From Arundinibacter roseus (GTDB lineage Bacteria > Bacteroidota > Bacteroidia > Cytophagales > Spirosomataceae): 64,000 bases of DNA. The notes under the pieces are model-generated. The model had not been told where the DNA came from. It saw nothing but the letters and a program-made list of their open reading frames with translations, and did no database searches. Shown piece after piece: positions 41,218 through 50,700 of the stretch; position 1 is the stretch's first letter, and each line of letters opens with the position of its first letter. Location: assembly GCF_004348825.1 (NCBI RefSeq), contig NZ_SMJU01000001.1, positions 434,001 to 498,000 on the forward strand, written 5' to 3'. A program made the position numbers and the translations under genes.

Positions 41218-42381
41218 ATGCCTTCGAGCTATTTTCAACATATTGCCTCCGGGATCAAAACCACCCTCAAAGGCATGAGCCTGACGTTTCGCCATGCCTG
41301 GGCTGCCCGCAAACGCCGGATGCCGGGGGATGTACGGCTGCCTTCGTTTTTTGAGCAGGCCGATGGCATGGTCACGATTCAATACCCGCTGGAAACAATC
41401 CCAATTCCTGATAATGGCCGTTATCGATTGCACAATGAAATGGATGACTGTATTGTGTGCGATAAGTGCGCCAAGGTTTGTCCCGTAGACTGCATTGAAA
41501 TTGAACCAATTAAGGCTATTGAAGAAGTAGGAAAAGCCTCCGATGGCTCGTCGATTCGGTTGTATGCGGCGAAGTTTGACATTGACATGGCCAAATGCTG
41601 CTATTGCGGACTTTGCACGACAGTTTGCCCTACGGAATGTCTGACGATGACCCGTACCTTTGATTATAGTGAGTTTGACGTTCGGGATATGGTGTACGAA
41701 TTCGGGAACCTCACCTCAGCCGAAGCAGAAGAGAAAAAACGTCTGCTCGATCAGTTTCAAAAAGAAAAAGAAGCACTTAAAGTAACACAGGCTGCTCAGA
41801 AAGCAAGCGTTCCGACAGAAACTGCGGCGGCGCCGCGCCCGGCGTTCAGACCCGGCATGAAACCGAAAACAACGGCTGTTGCGCCAGAAGTAGAGACTCC
41901 GGCTGAGACTACGACCCCGGCGCCAAAACCCGAATTTAAACCGGGCATGAAACCAAAAACTGCCACAGAATCACAAGTCGAAAAAACAGCCGAACCGCAG
42001 CCCGTGACCGAAGAAAGCCCGAAACCCAAGGCGCCTTTTCGGCCTTCCATGAAACCCAAAACTGCCACAGAACCACAAGCCAAAAAAACAGCCGAACCGC
42101 AGCCCGTGACCGAAGAAAGCCCGAAACCGAAGGCACCTTTCCGGCCTTCAATGAAGCCGAAACCGGCCACAGAACCGGAGGCAGAAAAAGCAACTGAACC
42201 GCAGGCCGTTCCCGAAGAAAGCCCGAAACCAAAGGCACCTTTCCGGCCTTCAATGAAGCCAAAATCGGCCACAGAACCGGAGGCAGAAAAAGCAACTGAA
42301 CCGCAGGCCGTTCCCGAAGAAAGTCCGAAACCGAAGGCACCTTTCCGGCCAACAATGAAACCGAAACCTCCTCGTGAGTAA
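41218..42381 (+). CDS. nuoI: NADH-quinone oxidoreductase subunit I with long repeat tail
   Basis: 387 residues; ordinary NuoI has about 160-220. The core (to about residue 195) is normal: SLTFRHAWAARKRRMPGD, then two 4Fe-4S motifs, CIVCDKCAKVCP (about 78) and CCYCGLCTTVCP (about 127). They carry electrons in the peripheral arm of complex I. The rest is a low-complexity tail of Pro, Lys, Glu, Thr and Ala with six F(R/K)P(G/S/T)MKPK motifs, five of them spaced exactly 102 bases apart. The tail is probably disordered and could bind a partner. nuoJ starts 39 bases after the stop. Confidence 0.9.
   Translation: MPSSYFQHIASGIKTTLKGMSLTFRHAWAARKRRMPGDVRLPSFFEQADGMVTIQYPLETIPIPDNGRYRLHNEMDDCIVCDKCAKVCPVDCIEIEPIKAIEEVGKASDGSSIRLYAAKFDIDMAKCCYCGLCTTVCPTECLTMTRTFDYSEFDVRDMVYEFGNLTSAEAEEKKRLLDQFQKEKEALKVTQAAQKASVPTETAAAPRPAFRPGMKPKTTAVAPEVETPAETTTPAPKPEFKPGMKPKTATESQVEKTAEPQPVTEESPKPKAPFRPSMKPKTATEPQAKKTAEPQPVTEESPKPKAPFRPSMKPKPATEPEAEKATEPQAVPEESPKPKAPFRPSMKPKSATEPEAEKATEPQAVPEESPKPKAPFRPTMKPKPPRE
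41839..42378 (+). repeat. 102-bp in-frame tandem repeats in the nuoI tail
   Basis: The Phe codon of the FRPxMKPK motif falls at 41845, 41935, 42037, 42139, 42241 and 42343. The last five are exactly 102 bases (34 codons) apart and the first spacing is 90. The copies from 42037 on are nearly identical (KPKAPFRP, PEESPKPKAPF), so they arose by recent duplication. The repeats stay in frame. Confidence 0.9.
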
Positions 42382-42420
42382 ACCTCTTTTTGTATAAATT
42401 AATCAAAAAAGTCCTTTCCA

Positions 42421-42939
42421 TTGGAACTAGCCGTTTTCTATTTTTTTGCTTTTCTGGCGCTTGGGTCGGCAGTTTTTATACTTCTGACCAAAAATCTGAT
42501 GTATGCAGCCTTTGCGCTGTTTCTTTCTTTGGTAGGCGTAGCTGGTTTGTTTGTACTTTCGGGAGCTGACTTTCTGGCTATTACGCAGCTCATGGTGTAT
42601 GTCGGAGGAATTCTCGTACTAATCATTTTTGGTATCATGCTCACCCGAACGCCCGATAAAACGGATGATTCACAAAGCGCCAACCGCATTTTGCTCAACA
42701 GCCGCCGCCGATTTTGGGGCCTTACGCTCAGCATTTCTTTATTTCTGGTATTGATCGCCACGATTACCCAGGCTACGTTCCGGCTTAGTGGCATGCCTAT
42801 CAAAAGCCGTTCTACAATCAAAACGTTGGGCGTAGAACTCATGACAAGCCACTTGTTGCCTTTTGAAATTGCCGGAATCCTGCTGTTGGTTGCCCTGATT
42901 GGTGCCGCTTACCTCGCCCTAAACCGAAGCCCATCCTGA
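42421..42939 (+). CDS. nuoJ: NADH-quinone oxidoreductase subunit J
   Basis: 172 residues with five membrane helices. Start is TTG at 42421, giving LAVFYFFAFLALGSAVFILL as the first helix. Family blocks: NLMYAAFALFLSLVGVAGLFVLSGADFLAITQLMVYVGGILVLIIFGIML with the pi-bulge region, and HLLPFEIAGILLLVALIGAAYLAL at the end. NuoJ sits in the membrane arm at the quinone-linked end. The TGA stop shares one base with the nuoK start (TGATG), so translation is coupled. Confidence 0.92.
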   Translation: MELAVFYFFAFLALGSAVFILLTKNLMYAAFALFLSLVGVAGLFVLSGADFLAITQLMVYVGGILVLIIFGIMLTRTPDKTDDSQSANRILLNSRRRFWGLTLSISLFLVLIATITQATFRLSGMPIKSRSTIKTLGVELMTSHLLPFEIAGILLLVALIGAAYLALNRSPS

Positions 42940-43253
42940 TGCAAACCCCAATTCCACTTTTTCATTTTCTGATCGTTGCAGCCGCACTATTCAGTATCGG
43001 GCTGGCCGTAGCTGTTACCAAGCGGAGCGTCATCGGGATTTTGATTGGGCTCGAACTGATGCTCAATGCCGTTAATCTAAACTTGATTGCATTTAGCCGC
43101 TATGATCCGGTTCTGCTGCGTGGCCAGTTATTTGCCCTTTTTGTAATCGTCGTTGCGGCTGCCGAAGTTACGGTAGCGCTCGCCCTCGTGCTGCGGGTAT
43201 ACCATCATTACGGCAGCATTGACCCCGACGAAATGAATCAGCTTAAACACTAA
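42939..43253 (+). CDS. nuoK: NADH-quinone oxidoreductase subunit K
   Basis: 104 residues, the usual length, with three membrane helices. The GILIGLELMLNAVNLNLIAF segment carries the conserved membrane Glu, and the third helix FVIVVAAAEVTVALALVLRVY carries the second conserved Glu. These residues are part of the proton path of complex I. No nuoL or nuoM follows; a DMT transporter gene comes 45 bases later. Confidence 0.93.
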   Translation: MQTPIPLFHFLIVAAALFSIGLAVAVTKRSVIGILIGLELMLNAVNLNLIAFSRYDPVLLRGQLFALFVIVVAAAEVTVALALVLRVYHHYGSIDPDEMNQLKH

Positions 43254-43298
43254 AAGTCAATCAAAACGGGTATACGCCATTAACATTTTTTCTTACTC

Positions 43299-43745
43299 AT
43301 GAACTGGATTTTCCTTTTTATTGCGTTTCTGCTTGGGGTGGCCAACACCGCCCAATCGGGAATTAACTCTCAGCTACGGGTATCGCTCAATAATCCGATT
43401 CTGGCGGCAATCCTTTCCTTTATGAGCGGCCTGATCGTACTGATTGGAGCTTATGCCCTGTTCAATCAATCGGCCATTCCGACGTTGGATTCCTTTCGTC
43501 AAATAACCTGGTGGAAGTTTACCGGAGGACTTTTGGGGGCTTTTTATGTCGTATCGGTGATTTTTATTGTACAGGATCTGGGTCCGGCCAACATGCTCTG
43601 CCTGATTGTGGCCGGTCAGCTTATTTCTGCTCTGATAATTGATCACTATGGCTGGCTGGGATTTTCGGTTCATGCCATCAATCTCCCCCGAGTTTTGGGT
43701 AGTGTGCTGCTGATTTTGGGGGTTTATTTAATTCTGAAATATTAA
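43299..43745 (+). CDS. DMT family transporter (DUF606/YdcZ-like)
   Basis: 148 residues with about five helices. The pattern FIAFLLGVANTAQSGINSQLR at the start, LSFMSGLIVLIGAYAL, WWKFTGGLLGAFYVVSVIFIV, and LIVAGQLISALIIDHYGWLGF fits the YdcZ/DUF606 branch of the drug/metabolite transporters. These half-size members are thought to act as dimers. The substrate is unknown. It follows nuoK closely and may be on the same transcript. Confidence 0.85.
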   Translation: MNWIFLFIAFLLGVANTAQSGINSQLRVSLNNPILAAILSFMSGLIVLIGAYALFNQSAIPTLDSFRQITWWKFTGGLLGAFYVVSVIFIVQDLGPANMLCLIVAGQLISALIIDHYGWLGFSVHAINLPRVLGSVLLILGVYLILKY

Positions 43746-43752
43746 GCAATAA

Positions 43753-44334
43753 ATGGCGGAACCTATTCATTATCAGCTGTACCCTACCCTGCTCAATACC
43801 TTTGCGTACTTTCAAAAAGGGTACCTGAGTGAGCAGGAACTGCTGGATCGGATTAACCGCGTGCCAATACCCCAAACAGCGGCTCAGGCAAGGGGCGTTT
43901 CTTTTGAGGAAGCCGTAATTAAGGGGACGAACGAGGATGCGTTTGACGTTGACATTTTACAAAAAGCCCGAAAACTACTCCCCCGCCCCATGGTAGCTAC
44001 GCAGGTGTACTGTCAGTTTCAGTTACAGAATGTACTGATTTATGGCTACGTAGATGTATTGGGAAAAACTTTGGCGGCAGATCTAAAAACAACCGCAAAG
44101 TATCACCCCGGGCGCTATGCAACCGATCACCAAAATTTTTACCTGCCTGCTCTGAGAGCCAAAGGCGTGCGTAATTTGCGGTATATTATTACTGATTTCA
44201 AGGAAGTTTATCAGGAAGACTATTCGCTGCAAACGGACTTATCCGTTCAGATTTCTCAACTTGAAGAATTTCGGCTTTTTCTGGAAAACCATCGGTCTGA
44301 AATCACCGATGCCAAAATCTTCCGAAAGTCCTAA
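43753..44334 (+). CDS. PD-(D/E)XK nuclease-like protein
   Basis: 193 residues. RGVSFEEAVIKG (helix with Glu) followed by LIYGYVDVLGKTLAADLKTTAKY gives the E...D...D-x-K pattern of RecB/Cas4-like PD-(D/E)XK folds. YATDHQNFYLPALRAKGVRNLRY continues the fold (QxxxY). No helicase or Cas partner is nearby, so it is a stand-alone member, possibly in DNA repair. It starts eight bases after the DMT transporter and is followed by gldG from its own promoter. Confidence 0.6.
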   Translation: MAEPIHYQLYPTLLNTFAYFQKGYLSEQELLDRINRVPIPQTAAQARGVSFEEAVIKGTNEDAFDVDILQKARKLLPRPMVATQVYCQFQLQNVLIYGYVDVLGKTLAADLKTTAKYHPGRYATDHQNFYLPALRAKGVRNLRYIITDFKEVYQEDYSLQTDLSVQISQLEEFRLFLENHRSEITDAKIFRKS

Positions 44335-44403
44335 ACAAGCCTTTCTCAGGTTCATAACTGTCACAATCCGCTTAGGGAATACTACATTTGCCCTTCCTTT
44401 TTG

Positions 44404-44411
44404 TATTTTTG
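44404..44411 (+). promoter_or_regulatory. -7 box TATTTTTG upstream of gldG
   Basis: Exact TAnnTTTG match 26 bases before the gldG ATG. A second exact match, TACATTTG, lies at 44383-44390, so two start points are possible. The box overlaps the first codons of a longer open frame and argues for the ATG at 44437. Confidence 0.45.
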
Positions 44412-44436
44412 CCCCTCTATTGAGCGTTTAAGCTTC

Positions 44437-46098
44437 ATGAAAAAAAGTATCCTGCGATTTTCCTTTCTTCTGATTGCCCTCGTCGGAATCAACTGGCTGA
44501 GCTCCTTTGTTGCACTCCGCTGGGACTTGACCGAAGATAAACGCTACACGATCTCCGACGCGAGTACCCAACTCATGGAAAGCCTGGATCGTAACGTGCA
44601 CGTAACGGTCTACTTGTCAGGAGATTTCCCCCCCGGTTTTGAACGACTCGAAAAGGCGACCCGAGAAACACTTGACGAGTTTAAGGCTTCGTCGCGCGGA
44701 CGGCTGACCTATCAGTTTATTGATCCGTCTGTGGCTACTTCGGAAGAAAAAAGACAACGTCAGTATCAGCAGCTGGTGGAAGCGGGCCTGGTACCAACCA
44801 ATCTTTTTGCCAACGAGCAAGGCAAGCGCACCGAAAAAATCATCTTTCCGGGCGCACTAGTAGAAGTCGATACCCTGGCACTGCCGGTGCAGATTTTGAA
44901 AGGAAATAAGAGCGGTACTCCCGAAGAAAAACTCAATCAATCGTACGAAAATATCGAGTTTGAAATGGCATCAGCTATTCGGCAGCTTTTGCCCACAGAC
45001 CGAAAAAAAATAGGATTGGTGGTAAGCCACACAAGCAGTTCTCCGGCGCTTTTTTCGGATTTGGTAGCCACTTTGCAGCTTAAATACGATGTATTTCTGG
45101 ATGTCAATAACCCTGAGACATACGACGGCCTCGATGCACTACTGCTGTTAAAACCCGATCAGCCATTTACCGAAGAAGAAAAATACAAGCTCGATCAGTT
45201 TGTGGTTAATGGTGGAAAAGCGCTCTTCTTTACCGATGGTGCCCGCATCGACAGCGTTGGACTGGATGGTACCTATGCCCAACCGCTGGATCTTAATCTG
45301 GGCGATTTGTTTTTTAAATGGGGACTCCGGGTCAATGCGAATCTGGTGAAAGATCTGAATTGTGCACCTATTGTACTAAACGTAGGCGCTATGGGCGACG
45401 AGCCGCAACTCAAACCCCTGCCCTGGCGTTTTTATCCGTTGCTCAACCGCTTTGGCGCACACCCGATTGTCCGAAACATAGACGCCGTGTACACCCGCTT
45501 TTTAAGCTCCATTGATACCGTGGGTAGTGAGGCTGGCTTACTCAAAACTCCTTTGCTAATGACCTCACCTTATACCCGAACGCTGACGGCCCCCGCGATG
45601 GTAAGCTACAATGAAGCCCGTCAACAGCCCGATCCGGCTGATTATCAGGGAGGTGAAAAATTGGCCGCTGTGCTGCTGGAAGGCACTTTTACCTCCCTAT
45701 TTCAAAACCGACTGCTACCGCAGGATCCACGACGGGCAAACTTTCAGGCCTCCGGCACTGACGGAAAAGTGGTCGTCGTTGCGGATGGAGATGTCGTTCT
45801 CAACGACTTTGACTACCGCCGGAACACCCCTTTTCCGCTTGGCTATGACCGCATTACGCAAAATATATTTGGCAATAAAGACTTCATCCTGCATGCCCTG
45901 GATTATATGCTCGAACCCGAAGGTCTGATTCAGGCACGCTCCCGACAGATTAGCATACGCATGTTGGACAAAATCAGGATTCAGGAAGAGGGCACACCCT
46001 GGCAACTACTAAACATGCTCGTGCCGGTAGGACTTGTCGGACTTTTCGGGGCCATAAGATATGGGCTCCGGCGGCGAAAATTCGGAAAGCAAGCGTGA
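44437..46098 (+). CDS. gldG: Gliding motility ABC transporter substrate-binding-type protein GldG
   Basis: 553 residues from ATG 44437. An N-terminal membrane anchor (RFSFLLIALVGINWLSSFVALRWDLTEDKRYT, with the LTEDKRYTIS hallmark), a large periplasmic part (QILKGNKSGTPEEKLNQSYENIEFEMASAIRQL, ALFFTDGARID), and a C-terminal helix (LLNMLVPVGLVGLFGAIRYG) followed by basic residues. GldG with GldA and GldF forms an ABC-type complex needed for gliding. gldF is not next to it here, although the two are often adjacent. It lies directly before dnaN, a known arrangement in the phylum. Confidence 0.9.
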   Translation: MKKSILRFSFLLIALVGINWLSSFVALRWDLTEDKRYTISDASTQLMESLDRNVHVTVYLSGDFPPGFERLEKATRETLDEFKASSRGRLTYQFIDPSVATSEEKRQRQYQQLVEAGLVPTNLFANEQGKRTEKIIFPGALVEVDTLALPVQILKGNKSGTPEEKLNQSYENIEFEMASAIRQLLPTDRKKIGLVVSHTSSSPALFSDLVATLQLKYDVFLDVNNPETYDGLDALLLLKPDQPFTEEEKYKLDQFVVNGGKALFFTDGARIDSVGLDGTYAQPLDLNLGDLFFKWGLRVNANLVKDLNCAPIVLNVGAMGDEPQLKPLPWRFYPLLNRFGAHPIVRNIDAVYTRFLSSIDTVGSEAGLLKTPLLMTSPYTRTLTAPAMVSYNEARQQPDPADYQGGEKLAAVLLEGTFTSLFQNRLLPQDPRRANFQASGTDGKVVVVADGDVVLNDFDYRRNTPFPLGYDRITQNIFGNKDFILHALDYMLEPEGLIQARSRQISIRMLDKIRIQEEGTPWQLLNMLVPVGLVGLFGAIRYGLRRRKFGKQA

Positions 46099-46116
46099 TG
46101 GGTTCGTTATTTTTCT

Positions 46117-46124
46117 TACTTTTG
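46117..46124 (+). promoter_or_regulatory. -7 box TACTTTTG upstream of dnaN
   Basis: Exact TAnnTTTG match 203 bases before the dnaN start, implying a leader of nearly 200 bases. No TTG at -33. Confidence 0.4.
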
Positions 46125-46326
46125 TTTTTTACAGAGCATTTCTCTAAAAAGGTACATAAGAGTCAATTTTTGTTCTCTATTCTACCTGAAAACAATTATC
46201 ATAAAACCTTTGTAATCAACGGGTACAGGTTACAGCCCTCGCTTTTCAACAGCCGGGCCTGTACATAAATCTGCCGTAGATTGCATCTAAAATAGTACAG
46301 TCATTTTTTAAAAGCTACCAACTCCT

Positions 46327-47451
46327 ATGAAGTTTGTTGTATCCTCTTCGGTGCTCCTGAAGCAGCTATCGGCCATAAACGGAGTCGTTTCGACTAACCC
46401 CATCGTGCCCATATTAGAAAATTTTCTGTTCAGGTTAGAGGGAAACATCCTGACCGTAACAGCCTCTGATTTACAGACTGTTATGATTACAGAAATTGAA
46501 GTTGAAGGAGGCGACAAAGGCGCAATAGCCGTTCCGGCGAAGCTTCTCCTCGATACACTGCGCGGCCTTCCCGAGCAGCCCATTACCTTTAATGTTGACG
46601 AAGAGACATTTGGTACCGAAATCGTGTCGGACAATGGCCGATATAAGCTTTCGGGCGAAAACCCCATTGATTTTCCAAAAACACCAACCGTAAACCGGGG
46701 ACAAGCCGTTGATTTTTCTTCGGCTTCACTCGGAACCGCGATTGCCAATACTATTTTTGCCACGAGCACGGATGACCTTCGCCCGGCTATGACGGGAGTT
46801 TTTGTGCAAATCGGCACCGAAAACGCAACGTTTGTGGCTACCGACGGACACCGGCTCGTGCGGTATCGCCGCACCGATATTCAATCGAGCGCTGATACGT
46901 CAATGATTATTCAGCGCAAGGCGCTCAATCTGCTCAAATCGTGTTTGCCTTCCGACGATGTTCCGTTGAAAGCTGAATTTACAGCATCTAATGCTTTTTT
47001 TAGTTTCAACAACATCCGGATGATTTGTCGCCTGATCGACGAGCGCTTCCCGGATTATGAAAATGCAATTCCGACCAATAACCCCAATACGCTGACGATC
47101 AACCGGATGGAGATGCTCAATTCGTTGAAACGGATTTCGATTTACTCCAACCGCACGACGCATCAGGTACGGCTCAAAATGACGCTGAACGATCTGTCGA
47201 TTTCAGCCGAAGATTTGGACTATTCCAACGAAGCCAACGAAAAACTCATGTGTGAGTACAATGGCGACCCGATGGAAATAGGCTTTAATGCTAAATTTTT
47301 GATAGAAATTTTGAGCAATCTGGTCAGTAAAAATGTAACCTTTGAACTCTCTGCTCCAAATCGTGCCGGACTCATCATTCCGGTAGAACAGGAAGAAAAC
47401 GAGGATATTTTGATGCTTGTGATGCCGGTGATGCTAAATACGTATGCCTGA
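46327..47451 (+). CDS. dnaN: DNA polymerase III subunit beta (sliding clamp)
   Basis: 374 residues, the normal clamp length with three repeated domains. Recognisable parts: MKFVVSSSVLLKQLSAINGVV at the start, NPIVPILENFLF, FVATDGHRLVRYR at the end of domain two, DERFPDYENAIP and the C-terminal VMPVML. The ring-shaped dimer tethers the polymerase to DNA. It stands alone, away from dnaA, with its own promoter and a strong terminator after it. Confidence 0.97.
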   Translation: MKFVVSSSVLLKQLSAINGVVSTNPIVPILENFLFRLEGNILTVTASDLQTVMITEIEVEGGDKGAIAVPAKLLLDTLRGLPEQPITFNVDEETFGTEIVSDNGRYKLSGENPIDFPKTPTVNRGQAVDFSSASLGTAIANTIFATSTDDLRPAMTGVFVQIGTENATFVATDGHRLVRYRRTDIQSSADTSMIIQRKALNLLKSCLPSDDVPLKAEFTASNAFFSFNNIRMICRLIDERFPDYENAIPTNNPNTLTINRMEMLNSLKRISIYSNRTTHQVRLKMTLNDLSISAEDLDYSNEANEKLMCEYNGDPMEIGFNAKFLIEILSNLVSKNVTFELSAPNRAGLIIPVEQEENEDILMLVMPVMLNTYA

Positions 47452-47519
47452 TAATTTGGCTAATTTTAGGTTAGTTTTTTCTATGATATAGCCTCGATTT
47501 TTACCACTGAGTTTCGATT

Positions 47520-47572
47520 GTGGTGCTGCGAAATGAAAATTAATTTTCATTTCGCAGCACCACTTTTTTTTT
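47520..47572. terminator. Very long perfect inverted repeat (terminator after dnaN)
   Basis: The 22 bases at 47520-47541, starting GTGGTGCTGCG, are followed directly by their exact reverse complement, ending GCAGCACCAC at 47563, and then a run of nine T. This is far longer than needed for a terminator. The T-run supports terminator use on the plus strand. Confidence 0.8.
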
Positions 47573-47752
47573 CAAAAAGCATCAAATTTTAGTAACCTTT
47601 TATTTTAAATGTTTTACTAAAATAGTGCTCTTACTTGTTACCTGAATAGGTAAAATAGAGTCCTACACACTTTTAGCCAGCATATAGAGATTGGCTTTGC
47701 ATGTATGGAATAGTTCTTTCTTTGCACGCATTTAAATAAATCAACCCTCCAC

Positions 47753-50700
47753 ATGATCCATTTAGATATGCATCGAATTTTATGTTTGCTCTCTATTGCA
47801 GTATTTCTTTCGATAGGTGATAGCTTCGCCCAAAAGTATCCCATCGTTCAATATACCCCCAAGGACGGTCTCTCCCAAAGTCAGGTAATGAGCCTTTTTC
47901 AGGACAGCCGGGGCTATATTTGGGTAGGTACCAAGTATGGATTCAATAAGTTCAATGGCGAAACTTTTGAGCAGTATCCCCCTGATTACAAACACTTTAC
48001 TACTCAGATAGGCGCATTTGCAGAAGATAGCAAAGGTCATCTGTATATTCAATCAGATCCAGGAGTTCTAAGCTACTTTGATGGCAAAAACTTCGCTCGT
48101 ATAGGTGCGGAATGGCAGATGTACCACAACCTAAGCATAGATGATCAGGACCGCATCTTTTGCGTCAACGACGAGGGCACCCTTTATACAGTAGATGCAG
48201 ATACTTTGGTAGCAGCCGATTGGCCTTCGCTCGAAAACCAAAAAGTAAAGTATATCTTTTACGACAAGAGCAGCCGGTCACTTATTGGGCATATAGATTC
48301 CGTGGGGCTTGCACGCATCAGCCCTCAACGGTACGAACTCATTGACCCCATTTTTGAAACAAGAAATAAATCCTTTGATGAAAAAAGTTTCTTGTGGAAG
48401 TATGCCCCTAATGATCAGTCTGTCATAGAAGAGCTATCATCAGGCCAATATACCTTCTATGTGCAGGTAAATGGCAAAGAGTGGCTGCCGTTCTTACGTA
48501 CCAAAGGCAACCGCTGTGAGGTGCTGCGCAAGGTGCCTTTCGACTGGATTTTTGGATTTCAATCCCAAACCTACCTGCTCGAATCCAATACGTCAAACTT
48601 CATCTCCCTGTTTCCGGCAGTTCTAAATGACAATCAAAGTGTCCTTTACACCCCTCAGGGGGCCTGGTTCGGCACGGAGAAAGGACTCGTACATGTCTTG
48701 CTCAATGGCTTTCGGTACTTCCCTGAAAACGAGGTGCCTTACGCATGGTCGGTGGTAGAAGACGCCAAAAAAGATATATGGATAGCGAGCTATGGCTACC
48801 CTCTTCAACGGTACAATGGCCAACGCCTGCATCCTGTGAAAGGCTATCAGGAGGTTATGCGGCAAGAAATGTGGAAAGCACAAAAATTTATCAGTCGGCA
48901 TAGCGTCCATTACATGTGGTACTATCAGGCGCTGCGCGATAAGCTCGGACACTTGTGGCTACCGGAAGGAGGGGGAGTTTTATGGCATGATGGTAAAAAG
49001 TTTGAATTTATCACGCGTTCCATTCCTGCTATCAGTGCTCCAACGTCCATTGCTTTTTGCCTGCTCGAGGACCCTGACCGCAACCTCGTGCTGCAAGGCA
49101 GCCAAACTGCGGTCCATATTTTTGAAAATCGGCCGCCCTTCCGCAGCCGCAGCCTTACCCCCAAAGAAGGCATGAACGTAGAAGGTTATGTATTGAGCAT
49201 GGCCCTGGAAAAGCCCGGGGTATACTGGTTTGGGGGCTGCAATATGATTAGCCGCTACGATGACAACATAAAGCAATGGAAAGAGTATAGCGCTGAAAAT
49301 CAAAAATATACTGGAAGCTGCACAGGAGCTATGAGCTTCGATACGCATGGAACGCTTTGGCTTGCCACGATACGGGGCGGCCTGATGTATTTGGATAGCC
49401 GCCGCGACAGCACCCGCACACTGCCATCGGGTGTACCAGAGCTCGAAGGGAATACGTTCATTAACTCTGTGGCGCTCCTGGACGATGATCACCTGCTCAT
49501 TGGGGCTATGTATAACTTGTACGTGCTGGATCTGAAAGCCTGGTATGAAAGCCGTAAAGTGGTGTTGAAAAGCTACAATCATCGCAATGGTTTTATGGGT
49601 ATAGAGACCGGCCAAAACGGAATTTATAAAGATAGTCAGGGAAAAATGTGGGTTACCTCAGGTACAGTGCTGTCGGTGATAGATCCCAAAAAACTCAATC
49701 TCAAACCACAGCTTTCGCAAACATACATTACCAAACTCAACCGACAGCCGGTACCTTTTGTCCAATTTGCGCGCGACAGCGTGTTTCAGTTGCCCTTTGG
49801 CACCAATACTTTCCGGGTAGACTTCGAGTCGGTGGGCGGCGATAAGCCCTTTCGGTCGCAGTATAGTTATTATGTAGAAGGCCACAGCGAACAGTGGTCG
49901 GCCTGGCAGAAAGAGCCCTTCGTCACACTTTCTAATCTGCCGTCAGGTACGTACAAGTTGCTGGTCAAATCACGCATGGGAAGTTCTGATGGTAGCGATA
50001 GCCCGGCGGCAGCGCTGCGTTTTGGAGTAAAGGTTTGGCCGTGGAAGTCGCCTTATGTGCCTTACTATGCAGCAGGTCTGATGCTTTTGCTGGGGAGTGT
50101 AGCAGGTTGGTACCTCCTGCGGCAACAGAAACAGCTGTTGCAGGAACAACAGCGCAGCATGGAGCAGGAACAAAAAAATACCCAACAAACCTACGATCTC
50201 AAATTACTGGAACTCCAAACGGCACAGGCCCAAATAAATCCGCACTTTATTTACAATGTGCTGAATACCATGAAAAATCTGGTGTACGAAGGCAAAATAC
50301 GGCTCATGATTGACTCTATCGTCAATTTGGGCGATTTGATGCGTAGCTATCTGTCGGCTTCTATGAGCTTGGATGGCACCCGCCAATCCTTAGCGGAAAG
50401 CCTGATTACGCTCGAACAGGAAATAAAACTACTCAAAATGTATATTGAGTTTGAGCAATTGGTGTATCCCAATCGCTTCCATGTACTTTTTGAGGTTTCG
50501 GAGGAGCTACCCGTAGACTACATACAAGTTCCGCCCATGATTATTCAGCCCTTTGTTGAAAACGCCATTAATAAAGGCTTATTCCCGCTAACAGGCAATG
50601 GCACTTTGACCGTGCGTTTTTGGCAGGAAACCGACGAAACGCTGGTATGTCAGGTAGAAGACGACGGTATAGGCCGGGAGGCATCGCGGCAGATGCAGGC

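Noticed and set aside
41796-42421. Repetitive antisense frames over the nuoI tail
   Set aside because: They arise from the 102-bp repeats, whose length is a multiple of three and so keeps all frames open.
47520-47572. Palindrome after dnaN as a transposon end
   Set aside because: No transposase and no target duplication; a T-run follows, so a terminator is the simpler reading.
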